Positions 1 through 9,248 of a DNA stretch of 64,000 nucleotides are shown here, in pieces (the stretch's first letter is position 1; each line of letters opens with the position of its first letter). The notes under the pieces were generated by a model. The model worked only from the letters and a program-made list of their open reading frames with translations, had not been told where the DNA came from and made no database searches. Source of the stretch: Pseudomonas palleroniana (GTDB lineage Bacteria > Pseudomonadota > Gammaproteobacteria > Pseudomonadales > Pseudomonadaceae); contig NZ_PYWX01000011.1 in NCBI RefSeq assembly GCF_003031675.1, forward strand, positions 216,717-280,716, in the 5' to 3' direction. Both the position numbers and the translations under genes were made by a program.

Positions 1-2347
1 ACGCGCCGCTGTCAGCTTCTACGGTGGTGCTGGCGTGACTGCTGACATGGATCACCGGCCCCGGCCAGTCGGGTGCCAACAGGGGATCGACGCTGCCAGG
101 GTGCAATTGCAGCAGCAGGTTGTGGTCGGGCAGGTTCGGCAGGCCGGGCTGGGCCCGTGCGCCCCAGCGACGCAGCCAGCCGCTGATCGCGTGGGCAAGT
201 TCCGGAATGGGCGAGGCGACGTAGACGGTGTCGGCCAGCAAGGCGCTCATCGGCAGGGTAGGCGCTTCTTCCAGCGGCAGCGTGAGGCTGAAGCTGCTTC
301 CCAGGCCCAGTTCGCTGACCATGCGCAGCGAGCCGTTCATCAACTCGGTCAGGCGTTGGCAAATCGGCAGGCCCAACCCGGTGCCGGCCACCACATTGGT
401 GTTGCCTTCGCTCTGGTAAAACGGCTCGAAAATCATCGCCTGGTCTTCCTGGGCGATGCCTTTGCCGGTGTCCGAGACTTGCCACAACACACTGGACCGC
501 TCGCCGTCGCGGCCGAGCACCTTGACTCGCAGCACCACGCGCCCGTAATCGGTGAACTTCACCGCGTTATTGAGCAGGTTATTGAGGATCTGGCGGATAC
601 GCGTCACATCGCCGATCAACCGTTCGGGCAACTTGGGGTCCAAGCAGGCGTACAACTGCAAACCCTTGCCTTGGGCGGCTGCGGCATAGCCCTGGATGAT
701 TTCGTGCACCAGGTCCAATGGCGAGAACTCGCTCATCTCCAGTGCCAACTGCCCGGCTTCGATCTTGGACACGTCAAGCACGTCGCAGATCAGTTGCAGC
801 AACGTGGCGGACGAGCCTTCGATGGCCTGCAGGTAGTCTTTTTGCTGGGCATCCAGTTGGGTTCGGGCCAACAGCTCCAAGGTGCCCAGCACACCGTACA
901 GGGGCGTGCGGATCTCATGACTCATGGTCGCCAGGAACAGGGTTTTCGCGGCGTTGGCGGCGTCCGCCGATTGCCTGGCCTCTTCCAGTGCAGCCTCGAC
1001 CTGCTTGCGCGCGCTGAGGTCGCTGAAGGCACAAAACAGCACGTCTTCGCCCTTGTAGCGGGTCGGCGCGCTGCTCAAGTACAGGTGGCGGCCGTCGACG
1101 GTTTCAAAGTAGTCGCTGCGTTCGCAAGGCTCGCCGGCAAAGGCTTGCTCGATCCAGCTGTCGCGCAGGGCTTCGCGCTCCGGGCCGTTGCCGAGCCACT
1201 GCTGGGCCAGGGTGTTTTCCAGCACCACCTGGCCGTCGGTACGGCGCAGTACACACAAGGCGACGGGCGCGGTCTGGATGACGTCGCGGCCAAAGGCTTC
1301 GCTCTCGATCAGGGCCTGGATGCGATGGATCGACGGGATGATGAAGCGCTGGTCAACCCGGCGCATCACCAGCCAGATCAGCGTGAGGCTGAACAGGCAG
1401 AACAACAATGAACCGAGCAGTTGTTTCCACAGACCGGTGACCACCGCGTGCAGATCAATGGAATACATCAGTTGCCAGTCGGAGGATTTCAAATGCTTGC
1501 GGATCACCAAGTGGTCGGGTAGCCAGCCATTGCCGACAAATCCGAAAAAACTGTCTTCGCCCGGCTTGAGGCGCTGTTGGCTCAGCCGCGTATCGGCACT
1601 GTTGGTGAAGACCAGCATGCCTTGGGAGTTGAGCATCATGAACTCGCCGGCACTCTGATCGCTGAGCGTCGAGGAGACCTCGCGGCTCTCCATCTCCAGG
1701 CCCAGCCAACCTGAGTTGACATCGCGCTCGTCCAGGCGGATGAACACGTACAGGTGCGAGTGGTGCTCGGTCCTGTCACTGAGCCATAGCTCGCCGAGGG
1801 TGCTCGGGTCACGATATTGCAGGGCCTTGAGGCGGTTGAGCATGCACTTGGACGTCGGCAGCACCTGTGCGGTCGAGTTGTAGAGGCGGGTCACCTGCGG
1901 GCTGGGGCCGGCGTTCACGTAGAGCAGGTTGAGTTGCCGCGCCTTCAGGTAGTCGCGCATGCGTGCGGTCAGCCAGATGCTCCATTGGTTGCCGGGGATA
2001 TCGCCCAGTTGCAGATGTTCTTCTTCCGGGGACGGCGGATAGATCCGTGACTGTTTGCGTACCGCCGACAGGCTGAGGCTTTCCAGCAGGGCCTCGCGAT
2101 TGGTGAAAAAAGTATGTGCCTCGGCGATGGCACTGCTCATGTAGCCGCGTCGTTGGGAGATATCGTTGTTGAAGGTGGACAACAGGAAGGTATAGACGCC
2201 GCTCAAGATACCAATCAGTAACACGGTGGCAAACGTACGAAGCAGCCTTCTGGCTGCTTCGGGTCGGGAGAGGACGGGGTTGATCTGGAGCAGATAACTT
2301 TTCAATCGCATCGGCAGAGAGTAGTGGCAGATCGCTGCCAGTGGCAT
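1..2347 (-). CDS. Hybrid sensor histidine kinase, 3' end outside the window
   Basis: Membrane sensor kinase, incomplete because the window begins inside it. Reading down the minus strand there is a first membrane segment at about residues 38-58, a periplasmic region of about 250 residues, a second membrane segment near 309-330, a PAS-like region, a HisKA box (SHEIRTPL, His near residue 475) and an HATPase domain with NLLNNAVKF, DTGKGI and GTGLGL. A degenerate receiver-like region is beginning where the window ends. The start at 2347 has an AAGGA Shine-Dalgarno seven bases upstream; the in-frame ATG at 2311 has none. It begins 23 bases after the adhesin stop, so the two are probably cotranscribed. 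Kinases of this type often control neighbouring chaperone-usher fimbriae; the link here is inferred from position. Confidence 0.85.
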   Translation of the reverse strand, partial: MPLAAICHYSLPMRLKSYLLQINPVLSRPEAARRLLRTFATVLLIGILSGVYTFLLSTFNNDISQRRGYMSSAIAEAHTFFTNREALLESLSLSAVRKQSRIYPPSPEEEHLQLGDIPGNQWSIWLTARMRDYLKARQLNLLYVNAGPSPQVTRLYNSTAQVLPTSKCMLNRLKALQYRDPSTLGELWLSDRTEHHSHLYVFIRLDERDVNSGWLGLEMESREVSSTLSDQSAGEFMMLNSQGMLVFTNSADTRLSQQRLKPGEDSFFGFVGNGWLPDHLVIRKHLKSSDWQLMYSIDLHAVVTGLWKQLLGSLLFCLFSLTLIWLVMRRVDQRFIIPSIHRIQALIESEAFGRDVIQTAPVALCVLRRTDGQVVLENTLAQQWLGNGPEREALRDSWIEQAFAGEPCERSDYFETVDGRHLYLSSAPTRYKGEDVLFCAFSDLSARKQVEAALEEARQSADAANAAKTLFLATMSHEIRTPLYGVLGTLELLARTQLDAQQKDYLQAIEGSSATLLQLICDVLDVSKIEAGQLALEMSEFSPLDLVHEIIQGYAAAAQGKGLQLYACLDPKLPERLIGDVTRIRQILNNLLNNAVKFTDYGRVVLRVKVLGRDGERSSVLWQVSDTGKGIAQEDQAMIFEPFYQSEGNTNVVAGTGLGLPICQRLTELMNGSLRMVSELGLGSSFSLTLPLEEAPTLPMSALLADTVYVASPIPELAHAISGWLRRWGARAQPGLPNLPDHNLLLQLHPGSVDPLLAPDWPGPVIHVSSHASTTVEADSGA

Positions 2348-2370
2348 AAGACGATCCTTAAAGTCGCCGG

Positions 2371-3354
2371 CTACTTGTAGAACATGTCGACCACCACAGC
2401 CGCCTCGAAAGCCCCGGGAATCGGCAGGGTGCGCCAGCTCAAGTCCGCACGGAAATCATTGCGCGCCTGGCCGGAACCCATCAGCGTCTGCAAGGTGAAC
2501 CAGTCATTGAACGGCAAACGCTGATCGCTTTCGGCACGCGACAACGAGATGCCGACCGAGCTGTTGTTGGCCGGCACCAGCAATCCGTTGATCACACTGC
2601 CGCCGCCCGGGGTGGTGGCGAAACGTGCGTTGACGGTGTAGGGGGTGTCGCAGGCTTTGCGCAGGCTCAGGTTGAAATTCGCGGTGCTGGCCACCGCGCC
2701 GATCTGCGCCGTGCGCGAAGGCGTGGGGAAGTTGACCACGCTGGGGGTGATAGTCAGCTCGGGCGCGCAGGGGACGAAACGGATATCGTTCATACCGGTG
2801 ACGATGTAATTGAGGTTGCTGTTGGGCTTGCTGTTAAGCCCGCGTACGCCGTCCAGTTGAAAGACACGGTATTGGGTCAGGGTGCTGGCTTGGCCATTGG
2901 GCGGCGTCTTGCCATATTTTTCAATGAACACACTGAAGTTCAAGGTGAAGCGTGCCTTGTCCCAACCGGTGCAGTTGGACCAGGTGCAGCCGCGGTCCGA
3001 GAAGAAGCCGGTACCGACCTTGCCGGTGCTTTGGGTGATTGGCGCATTGTTGTAGCGAATACCTACACGGATACCCTGGCCGATGCTGACATTGGCCGGG
3101 TTGACGTAGAAATACACCTCTTCACGGCCGTGGTTCTGGTCGTCCTTGCACAGCACGTTGGTGGAGCGTGGGCCCGACTCCCAGATGATCGTACCGTCCG
3201 GCGCGTCGGCCGCCACTGCCAGCGAAGTACCCAGGGGGTTGATATCCACGTACGCGCCGCTGCCATCTTCCACGCAGGCCAGGGCATGGCTGGTGGCGGG
3301 CAGCGCGGCGCAGCCCCACAGTAAGAATGGGAGAACACGTTTGATGAGTGACAT
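2371..3354 (-). CDS. Fimbrial tip adhesin / pilin-like protein
   Basis: A 327-residue exported protein with a clear signal peptide (residues about 1-28, ending in a TSHALA-type site). The N-terminal half has several cysteines and resembles the lectin-like part of two-domain fimbrial adhesins. The C-terminal third reads like a FimA/MrpH-type pilin domain, with a conserved Cys in RKACDTPYTV and the terminal VDMFYK that pilins use for donor-strand pairing with a chaperone. It lies 23 bases after the chaperone gene and just before the sensor kinase. ATG at 3354 is preferred over the TTG at 3363. The ligand cannot be told from sequence. Confidence 0.75.
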   Translation of the reverse strand: MSLIKRVLPFLLWGCAALPATSHALACVEDGSGAYVDINPLGTSLAVAADAPDGTIIWESGPRSTNVLCKDDQNHGREEVYFYVNPANVSIGQGIRVGIRYNNAPITQSTGKVGTGFFSDRGCTWSNCTGWDKARFTLNFSVFIEKYGKTPPNGQASTLTQYRVFQLDGVRGLNSKPNSNLNYIVTGMNDIRFVPCAPELTITPSVVNFPTPSRTAQIGAVASTANFNLSLRKACDTPYTVNARFATTPGGGSVINGLLVPANNSSVGISLSRAESDQRLPFNDWFTLQTLMGSGQARNDFRADLSWRTLPIPGAFEAAVVVDMFYK

Positions 3355-3377
3355 AGGTGCCAATACCCCGCGATGGA

Positions 3378-4079
3378 TCAGTTGAGCACCGCGCGATGGC
3401 GGGCCTGCAAACCGATGTCGTTGATTTCGGTGAAGTGAAGGGTGGTGCCTTTGGGCAAAACGCCCGGCGTGGTCAGGGTGATGCTTTCGTGGGGCTTGAG
3501 CAGCAGGTAGTCGCTGAGCGCGTGGGTATCGGTGTGCACGTTCACCAGCGACAGGTGAAACGCGCTGGGATTACTCACGGTGATGCTCTGCGCGTCGTGG
3601 CGGCTCCACACCAACTGCTGCAGCGCTTCGGTCGAGCCGCCTTCGAGCGTGGGCGGCCGGTAGAACAGCTTGAGGCGTTGGCGGATCGCAAATTGCACGC
3701 TGCCGGGCTCTTTCGGCTTGAGCGGGACCTCCATGAGGTTGAGCCAGAACAACGATTCACGATCGCTGGGCAGTCCGGCGCCTGCGTAGAGCACCCGCAG
3801 CCGGTGATGCTCCTCTGGCCCCAGTTTTACCAGCGGCTCGGTGGCGGCAAACGGCACATCGCGGTTGGCGGTTTCATCTTCGGCGGTGATCCAGGTTTGC
3901 ACCACCACGTCTTGTGACGCCTGGTTGACCACGTTGATGCCGGCGGCCTTGTCCTGGCCGAAGTAAATCAGCCGTGTACCTTCGATTTTCAGCGCGGCGC
4001 GGGCCGGTGGCGCCAGGGCCAGCAACGCACCGGCGATCAGCAGGATTCGCAAAAGGGGCATCAACACAATCAATTCCAT
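3378..4079 (-). CDS. PapD-type periplasmic fimbrial chaperone
   Basis: Immunoglobulin-fold chaperone that would hold pilin subunits in the periplasm before assembly. After a signal peptide (MPLLRILLIAGALLALAPPARA) it has the family pattern: RLIYFGQDKAAGINVVNQ in the first strand, then the signature LFWLNLMEVP, then IKLFYRP-like RLKLFYRPP. Mature size is about 215 residues, normal for the family. The start is uncertain: ATG codons at 4079 and 4061 are both possible, with no strong Shine-Dalgarno. It heads an operon with the adhesin and the kinase. No usher or major pilin gene is visible next to it, which is unusual. Confidence 0.8.
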   Translation of the reverse strand: MELIVLMPLLRILLIAGALLALAPPARAALKIEGTRLIYFGQDKAAGINVVNQASQDVVVQTWITAEDETANRDVPFAATEPLVKLGPEEHHRLRVLYAGAGLPSDRESLFWLNLMEVPLKPKEPGSVQFAIRQRLKLFYRPPTLEGGSTEALQQLVWSRHDAQSITVSNPSAFHLSLVNVHTDTHALSDYLLLKPHESITLTTPGVLPKGTTLHFTEINDIGLQARHRAVLN

Positions 4080-4265
4080 GGGGCATTTGCAGACGCAGAC
4101 CATGGTAGAGGCAAGGCGGCGGCAGGGCTTTCAGGCGATTCTTAAAAGTGCGCTCGCGCTGCGTCTGCCGTTTCAGAATCGCCTTAAAGTCATAGCCGGG
4201 TGCCGACCGTTACCGTATTCACCGTTGAATGATCGACGTGGATGCCCAACTGTCAGGTTTACCCT

Positions 4266-4787
4266 ATGTCTAATAAAGCGCTACGCCTTCTGATTGCCGA
4301 TACCGACCTGCTGCAACGGATCAAGATCGAGAAAATGCTTAACCAGTTGGGTTATCACCGTATTGCGCCCATCAGTTCATTCGACGAACTGCAGGGGCTG
4401 ACACGTTCGGTGGGGGTAGCGTTCGACCTGTTGATCATCAACACCGCGCTGGTGCATTCGCGAGAAGTCAACCTGCTCAAGTACTGCCACGACAACCCGC
4501 TGATCCGCCACACCCTGATCTATGACGGGCAATGCGCATTGAGCTCGGTGGTGTCGGTGTCGGTCAGCCAGACCCTGCACCTGTCCCTGTCGCAGTCGCC
4601 CGACTTCAACTCGCTGCGCCGCTGCATGGAAATCGTCGACCCCGCCCACAGCCCTCCCGTGGTTGAACGCCCCACGTTGCGAGCGGTAGACACGCGAAAC
4701 CCGCAATCGCCGATAAGACTGCGCCCCCATGACCACGGCGATTCGGCGGTGGTGGCGTGTGCGGTGGGGTTGACGCCCAAGCGGTAA
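4266..4787 (+). CDS. Receiver-like response regulator without output domain (pseudo-receiver)
   Basis: A 173-residue cytoplasmic protein whose first about 120 residues align by eye with a CheY-like receiver: ALRLLIADTD supplies the acidic pocket, followed by helix 1 and the third strand FDLLIINTALV. At the position where receivers carry the phosphorylated Asp this protein has Asn (LIINT), and the conserved Lys near strand 5 is not evident. The last about 50 residues are Pro/Arg-rich with no helix-turn-helix. It is transcribed away from the chaperone-adhesin-kinase operon. It may act as a phosphorylation-independent partner of that kinase; this is inference. ATG 4266 is chosen over 4242 because it begins the conserved part. 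Confidence 0.65.
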   Translation: MSNKALRLLIADTDLLQRIKIEKMLNQLGYHRIAPISSFDELQGLTRSVGVAFDLLIINTALVHSREVNLLKYCHDNPLIRHTLIYDGQCALSSVVSVSVSQTLHLSLSQSPDFNSLRRCMEIVDPAHSPPVVERPTLRAVDTRNPQSPIRLRPHDHGDSAVVACAVGLTPKR

Positions 4788-4851
4788 GGGGGGCCACCCT
4801 TTTTGCGGAAGATCGCGTAGAGGGCGCCTGACGGGAAATAGACTGCGCAAG

Positions 4852-4876
4852 GCGACCCTCGGCGGGAGGGTCGCCC
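4852..4876. terminator. Hairpin between convergent genes
   Basis: GGCGACCCTC (4852-4861) pairs perfectly with GAGGGTCGCC (4867-4876) across a 5-base loop. It sits between the 3' ends of the receiver-like gene and the aldo/keto reductase. There is no clear T-tract on either side, so termination is inferred from position and stem strength. Confidence 0.45.
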
Positions 4877-4882
4877 CCTCCA

Positions 4883-5959
4883 TCACTTGTCCTTGCGGGC
4901 ATCCATGGTCTTTTGGTGCTCGGCCAAAAACGGCTGCTCTGCCGGGTCGAAGCGGTCGATCCCGGCGGTGAAGCGGTGCCAGTACGGATACAACGGCTGG
5001 CGCCGGGTGACGGCTTCGATGCGCGAAGACTGCGCCTCGGTGAGTTTCAATTCAGTGGCGGCGAGGTTGTCGCGCAGGTGCTCTTCGGTGCGGGCGCCGA
5101 CGATCAGCGCGGTGATGCCGGGGCGGTCCTTGAGCCAGGCCAGGCAGGTGCGCGCCACCGACACACCCAGCTCATCGCCGACGGCCGCGAGGGTTTCGAT
5201 GATATCCAGGGCGCGCTCGCGGTCATGCACATAGGGTTCCGGCCAGTCGCTGCCTTGGCGTGTATTGGCTGGCGGGTTTTGCCCGCGTCGGGTCGAGCCG
5301 GTCAGCAGACCTTCGCCCATCGGGCCCCACACCAGGGTGCCGACGGACTGGTCAAGCGCCAGGGGCAGCAACTCGTACTCGGCCTCACGGGATTCCGGGG
5401 TGTAGTAGATCTGTTGGGTGAGGGGCTTGAGCATGCCGTGCAGCTCGGCTTTGCCCAGGGTTTTCATCATCTGCCAGGCGGTGAAGTTGCTGGTGCCGAA
5501 GTAGCGGATCTTCCCCGAACCGACTAACAGCCGCAGCGCTTCAAGGGTCTCTTCGATGGGCGTCAGGCCATCCCAATTGTGCAATTGGTAGAGGTCGATG
5601 TGATCGGTGCCCAGGCGCTTCAAACTGGCCTCACACGCGCGGATCAGATGGTAGCGCGAGGCGCCGGAGTTGTTCGGATTATTGTCCACGGGGCTGCGGC
5701 CCTTGGTGGCCAGCAGGATATCGTTGCGCTTGTCACCCAAGGCTTTGCCCACCACTTCCTCGGCCAGGCCGTGGGAGTAGAGGTCAGCGGTGTCGACCAT
5801 GTTGACCCCGGCCTCGAACGCGATGTCGAACATGCGCCTGGCCTGGGGCACATCCACCGCGCCGCATTTTGCAAACTCGGCGCGACCGCCGAACGGCACG
5901 GTGCCGAGGATGATTTCAGATACCAGCAGGCCGCTATGGCCCAGTTGTCGGTATTGCAT
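4883..5959 (-). CDS. Aldo/keto reductase
   Basis: A 358-residue NADPH-dependent oxidoreductase of the AKR (TIM-barrel) superfamily. The catalytic tetrad is visible: Asp and Tyr in DTADLYSHG, Lys in LLATKGR and His in YQLHNWDG. The family signature VGKALGDKR and the C-terminal cofactor segment LIVGARTEEHLRDN are also present. An AGGAGG Shine-Dalgarno precedes the ATG at 5959 by five bases. It stands alone between a convergent gene and the divergent fetAB pair. The substrate (an aldehyde, ketone or sugar) cannot be inferred. Confidence 0.88.
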   Translation of the reverse strand: MQYRQLGHSGLLVSEIILGTVPFGGRAEFAKCGAVDVPQARRMFDIAFEAGVNMVDTADLYSHGLAEEVVGKALGDKRNDILLATKGRSPVDNNPNNSGASRYHLIRACEASLKRLGTDHIDLYQLHNWDGLTPIEETLEALRLLVGSGKIRYFGTSNFTAWQMMKTLGKAELHGMLKPLTQQIYYTPESREAEYELLPLALDQSVGTLVWGPMGEGLLTGSTRRGQNPPANTRQGSDWPEPYVHDRERALDIIETLAAVGDELGVSVARTCLAWLKDRPGITALIVGARTEEHLRDNLAATELKLTEAQSSRIEAVTRRQPLYPYWHRFTAGIDRFDPAEQPFLAEHQKTMDARKDK

Positions 5960-6090
5960 GTCGCCTCCTACCTAACGTTGCACGTGAAGGTGTGAACGAC
6001 GTGAGGGGCGATAGTTTGAATTTTTTCATGAAAACTTTGTGCGGCTGCCGCACCATGTCCGCCAACCGGATCAAGAGGAACACCCTGTCC

Positions 6091-6768
6091 ATGAGCGCAC
6101 TGATAGAAACCCGCGCCCTCACGCGCCAGGACGAGCGTCGCCAGGCGATTTTGCTGCAACCCACCGACTTCAGCTTGAACCGCGCCGACCGCGTGTCGAT
6201 CACCGGTTCCTCAGGCTCCGGCAAAAGCGTATTCCTGCGCGCACTGGCCCTGCTGGACGCGCCCAGCTCCGGGCAGATCCTGTGGAACGGTCAACCGATT
6301 GCTAACTCAGAGATTCCCCATTACCGCAGCCATATCAGCTACCTGTCCCAGCGCCCGGCGTTGATCGAGGGGACTGTGGAGGACAACCTGCGCTTCCCGT
6401 TCAGCCTCAAGACCCTGCGCAAGCGCAGCTTCGATCGGCAAGCCGTGATCACGTTGCTGGAGCATGCCGGTAAGCAACCGGACTTCCTGACTAAAAACGC
6501 CGGCGATCTGTCGGGGGGCGAAGCCCAGGTGGTGTCGTTGATCCGCACCCTGCAATTGAACCCCGAAGTGCTGTTGCTGGATGAACCCACCGCCGCCCTC
6601 GACCCCACGTCCTCCCGGGATGTCGAAGCGCTGATCGATGCCTGGTACGCCGCCGATAAGGCCCGCGCCTACCTCTGGGTCTCCCACGACCTGGAGCAGG
6701 CCCGGCGCATGAGCGACCTGCATTTGCAGATGAGTGCCGGTGTTCTGAGCGGAGTCGCCCAGCCATGA
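6091..6768 (+). CDS. fetA: FetA-type ABC transporter ATP-binding protein
   Basis: ATPase of a two-gene exporter of the FetAB (YbbL/YbbM) family, associated in E. coli with iron export and peroxide resistance. It has Walker A (GSSGSGKS), a Q-loop (YLSQRPALIEG), signature DLSGGEAQ and Walker B (EVLLLDEPTAALD). The 225-residue size is typical. ATG 6091 has an AAGAGGA Shine-Dalgarno; an upstream in-frame extension to 5992 has no family resemblance. Its stop overlaps the start of fetB (ATGA), indicating translational coupling. Confidence 0.85.
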   Translation: MSALIETRALTRQDERRQAILLQPTDFSLNRADRVSITGSSGSGKSVFLRALALLDAPSSGQILWNGQPIANSEIPHYRSHISYLSQRPALIEGTVEDNLRFPFSLKTLRKRSFDRQAVITLLEHAGKQPDFLTKNAGDLSGGEAQVVSLIRTLQLNPEVLLLDEPTAALDPTSSRDVEALIDAWYAADKARAYLWVSHDLEQARRMSDLHLQMSAGVLSGVAQP

Positions 6769-7556
6769 ATTATCAAAACCTGACCGCACTGGACATGGGC
6801 ATCGCCGCCTCGCTGATCCTGATCAACGGCGCCTTGTCGCTGTTGTTGCGCCTGGGCCTGGAGCGCCAGTTGCTGTGGGCCGCCGTGCGCACGGTGGTGC
6901 AGTTGATGGCCATCGGGTACCTGCTGGGCTGGGTATTCGAGTTTGCCTACTGGTACGTGGTACTGCCGTTGATGTGTGCGATGACCTTGATCGCCGGCAT
7001 CTCGGCGGCGGGACGTGGGCGACGCACTTATCGCGGGCAGCGGGTCGACAGCATCGTGTCGGTCTGGGGCAGTTCGTGGCTGGTGACGGCGGTGGGCCTG
7101 TTCGCGGTGATCCGTATCCACCCCTGGTATGAACCGCAATATGCGATCCCGATCCTCGGCATGATCCTGGGCAATACGCTGACCGGCGTGTCGTTGGGCA
7201 TTGAGCGCATGACCCAGGAGCTGACCTCGGGGCGCAATACCATCGAGATGATCCTGGCCCTGGGCGGCTCACGCTGGGAAGCCGCCCAGGAGGCGATCCG
7301 CCAGGCCGTGCGGGCGGGGATGATCCCCACGCTGAACCAGATGACCGTGGTCGGTATCGTCAGCCTGCCGGGCATGATGACCGGCCAGGTGTTGGCGGGG
7401 GAGAGCCCGCTGGACGCGGTGCGCTACCAGATCGTGATCATGTTCCTGATCGCCGCATCATCGGCGCTGGGCACGGTCGGTGCAGTGCTGCTCACCTACC
7501 AGCGGTTGTTTTCCGCCAGCCACCGGTTTCTGCGTGACCGGCTGGAGGAGCGCTGA
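6765..7556 (+). CDS. fetB: FetB-type ABC transporter permease
   Basis: A 263-residue inner-membrane permease with about seven hydrophobic segments, matching the UPF0014/FetB family. Family stretches include GMILGNTLTGVSLG, then the coupling-helix region ELTSGRNTIEMILALGGSRWEAA, and VVGIVSLPGMMTGQVLAGESP. It overlaps fetA by four bases and would form the membrane part of the same transporter. Export of iron or a related metal is inferred from the family; no Fur-like site was seen upstream. Confidence 0.87.
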   Translation: MNYQNLTALDMGIAASLILINGALSLLLRLGLERQLLWAAVRTVVQLMAIGYLLGWVFEFAYWYVVLPLMCAMTLIAGISAAGRGRRTYRGQRVDSIVSVWGSSWLVTAVGLFAVIRIHPWYEPQYAIPILGMILGNTLTGVSLGIERMTQELTSGRNTIEMILALGGSRWEAAQEAIRQAVRAGMIPTLNQMTVVGIVSLPGMMTGQVLAGESPLDAVRYQIVIMFLIAASSALGTVGAVLLTYQRLFSASHRFLRDRLEER

Positions 7557-7676
7557 GCACCCTCGCGGTATTGTTTCATGCTGTGAAATGCTGGATTGTA
7601 AATCCTGGTGATTCCAACGATTTGCACTGCGGTGGAACATGACCGGCGTCGAAACCCCCACCTTTGGAGCGTCTCA

Positions 7677-8309
7677 ATGTCCCAGCCTGCGATCAAACTG
7701 TATGGTTTCCCGTTGTCCGGCCACTCGCATCGGGTCGAGTTGATGCTGTCCCTGCTGGGGCTGCCCATGGAATTCATCCTGGTGGACCTCAAGCACGGCG
7801 CGCACAAAACCGCGGAATTTCTGACTGAGGTCAACAGCTTCGGACAGGTCCCGGCGATTGATGACAACGGCATGGTGCTGGCGGACTCCAACGCCATCCT
7901 GGTCTACCTGGCCGCCACCTACGGCAAAGGCCAATGGCTGCCGAGCGATCCGGTGGGGCAGGCTCGCGTACAACGCTGGCTCTCGGCCGCGGCCGGCCCC
8001 TTGCATGTAGGGCCGGCGTCGGCGCGCCTGGCCGTGGTGTTTGGTGCCGAGATCGACACCGCCAATGCCATCGCGCGCTCCCACGCCTTGCTCAAACTGG
8101 TGGAACAGCAACTCAGCCAGACGCGGTTTCTTGTCGGTGAGCAACCGACCATCGCCGATATCGCGTTTTACTCCTACGTGGCTCACGCGCCGGAAGGCAA
8201 TGTGTCGCTGGCCGACTACCCTAAAGTGCGGGCCTGGCTCGCCGGCATCGAGGCGTTGCCGGGCTTTGTCGGCATGCCTCGCACGGTAGCGGGCCTGCAA
8301 ACACCGTAA
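7677..8309 (+). CDS. Glutathione S-transferase
   Basis: A 210-residue cytosolic GST. The N-terminal thioredoxin-like domain carries [16 protein letters not shown] (candidate catalytic Ser in the first loop) and the glutathione-binding motif [17 protein letters not shown]. The helical C-terminal domain has the N-capping box [10 protein letters not shown]. The start at 7677 follows a TTTGGAGCG Shine-Dalgarno; longer frames reach back into non-coding sequence. A LysR gene starts 18 bases downstream, so the GST may be part of a small stress-response unit with the two regulators. Confidence 0.88.
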   Translation: MSQPAIKLYGFPLSGHSHRVELMLSLLGLPMEFILVDLKHGAHKTAEFLTEVNSFGQVPAIDDNGMVLADSNAILVYLAATYGKGQWLPSDPVGQARVQRWLSAAAGPLHVGPASARLAVVFGAEIDTANAIARSHALLKLVEQQLSQTRFLVGEQPTIADIAFYSYVAHAPEGNVSLADYPKVRAWLAGIEALPGFVGMPRTVAGLQTP

Positions 8310-8327
8310 CGTCCACAAGGGGCGCCG

Positions 8328-9248
8328 ATGGACCGATTTCATGAGATGCAGGTGTTCCTGGCGGTGGCCGAGGAGGAGGGCTTCGCCGCCGCCGCACGCC
8401 GCCTGAATACCTCACCGCCCAGCGTGACCCGGGCCATCGCCGCCATGGAGGCGCGCATCGGTACCCAATTGCTGGCGCGTACCACACGCAGCCTGCATTT
8501 GACGGAGGCCGGCCAGCGTTACCTGGAAGACTGCCGACGCATCCTGGCCGAACTGGATGAGGCCGAAGAGGCGGCGGCAGGCAGTTACTCCAGCCCTTGC
8601 GGGCATTTGACGGTGACCGCGCCGGTACTGTTCGGCGAGCGGTATGTGGCGCCGGTGCTGGGGGATTACCTGGATCGTTTTCCGCTGGTGACGCTCAACG
8701 CGTTGCTGGTCGACCGTGTGGTGAACCTGGCCGATGAAGGTGTTGATGTGGCCGTACGCATCGGTCATCTGTACGAGCCGGGGCAACAGGCAATCAAAGT
8801 CGGCGAGGTACGCCGGGTGGTCTGTGCGGCGCCGGCCTTTCTCGATCAACACGGGCGGCCTCGGCATCCCGCCCAATTGCGTGACTTCAAGATCGTCACC
8901 TCGTCCGCCAGCCAACGGGTGCACGAGTGGGCGTTTTTCGACCAGGGCCAGCCGGTGACGGTGCCTATCGAACCGCGCCTGGTGGTCACGGCGAATAACG
9001 CGGCGATCAACCTGGCGTGCCTGGGCTGGGGCGCGACCCAGGTGTTGTCCTATCAAATCGCGGCGCAGGTGGCGGCGGGCGAGCTGGAGATTGTGCTGGA
9101 GGCTTTCGAACCGGCACCGCTGCCGATCCAGGTAGTGTTTCAGCAGAGTGCCCGCGTACCGGCCAAAGTCAGCACCTTCGTGGATTTCCTCAGCCGGCGG
9201 CTGGGCCAGGACGCCGCGCTGAACCCGGCGATGACGCGGCGCGGCTGA
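8328..9248 (+). CDS. LysR-family transcriptional regulator (first of a tandem pair)
   Basis: A 306-residue LysR regulator. The N-terminal winged helix-turn-helix is typical (FLAVAEEEGFAAAARRLNTSPPSVTRAIAAMEARIGTQLL, here quoted as residues about 10-48), followed by a periplasmic-binding-like effector domain with VNLADEGVDVAVRIGHL. This is the CrgA/AaeR-like subgroup commonly found beside GST and oxidoreductase genes. It follows the GST by 18 bases and its stop shares a base with the start of the next LysR gene (TGATG). Confidence 0.88.
   Translation: MDRFHEMQVFLAVAEEEGFAAAARRLNTSPPSVTRAIAAMEARIGTQLLARTTRSLHLTEAGQRYLEDCRRILAELDEAEEAAAGSYSSPCGHLTVTAPVLFGERYVAPVLGDYLDRFPLVTLNALLVDRVVNLADEGVDVAVRIGHLYEPGQQAIKVGEVRRVVCAAPAFLDQHGRPRHPAQLRDFKIVTSSASQRVHEWAFFDQGQPVTVPIEPRLVVTANNAAINLACLGWGATQVLSYQIAAQVAAGELEIVLEAFEPAPLPIQVVFQQSARVPAKVSTFVDFLSRRLGQDAALNPAMTRRG

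Noticed and set aside
35..1411. Plus-strand open frame of about 458 codons
   Set aside because: Antisense to the sensor kinase, whose HisKA and HATPase motifs are unmistakable on the minus strand.
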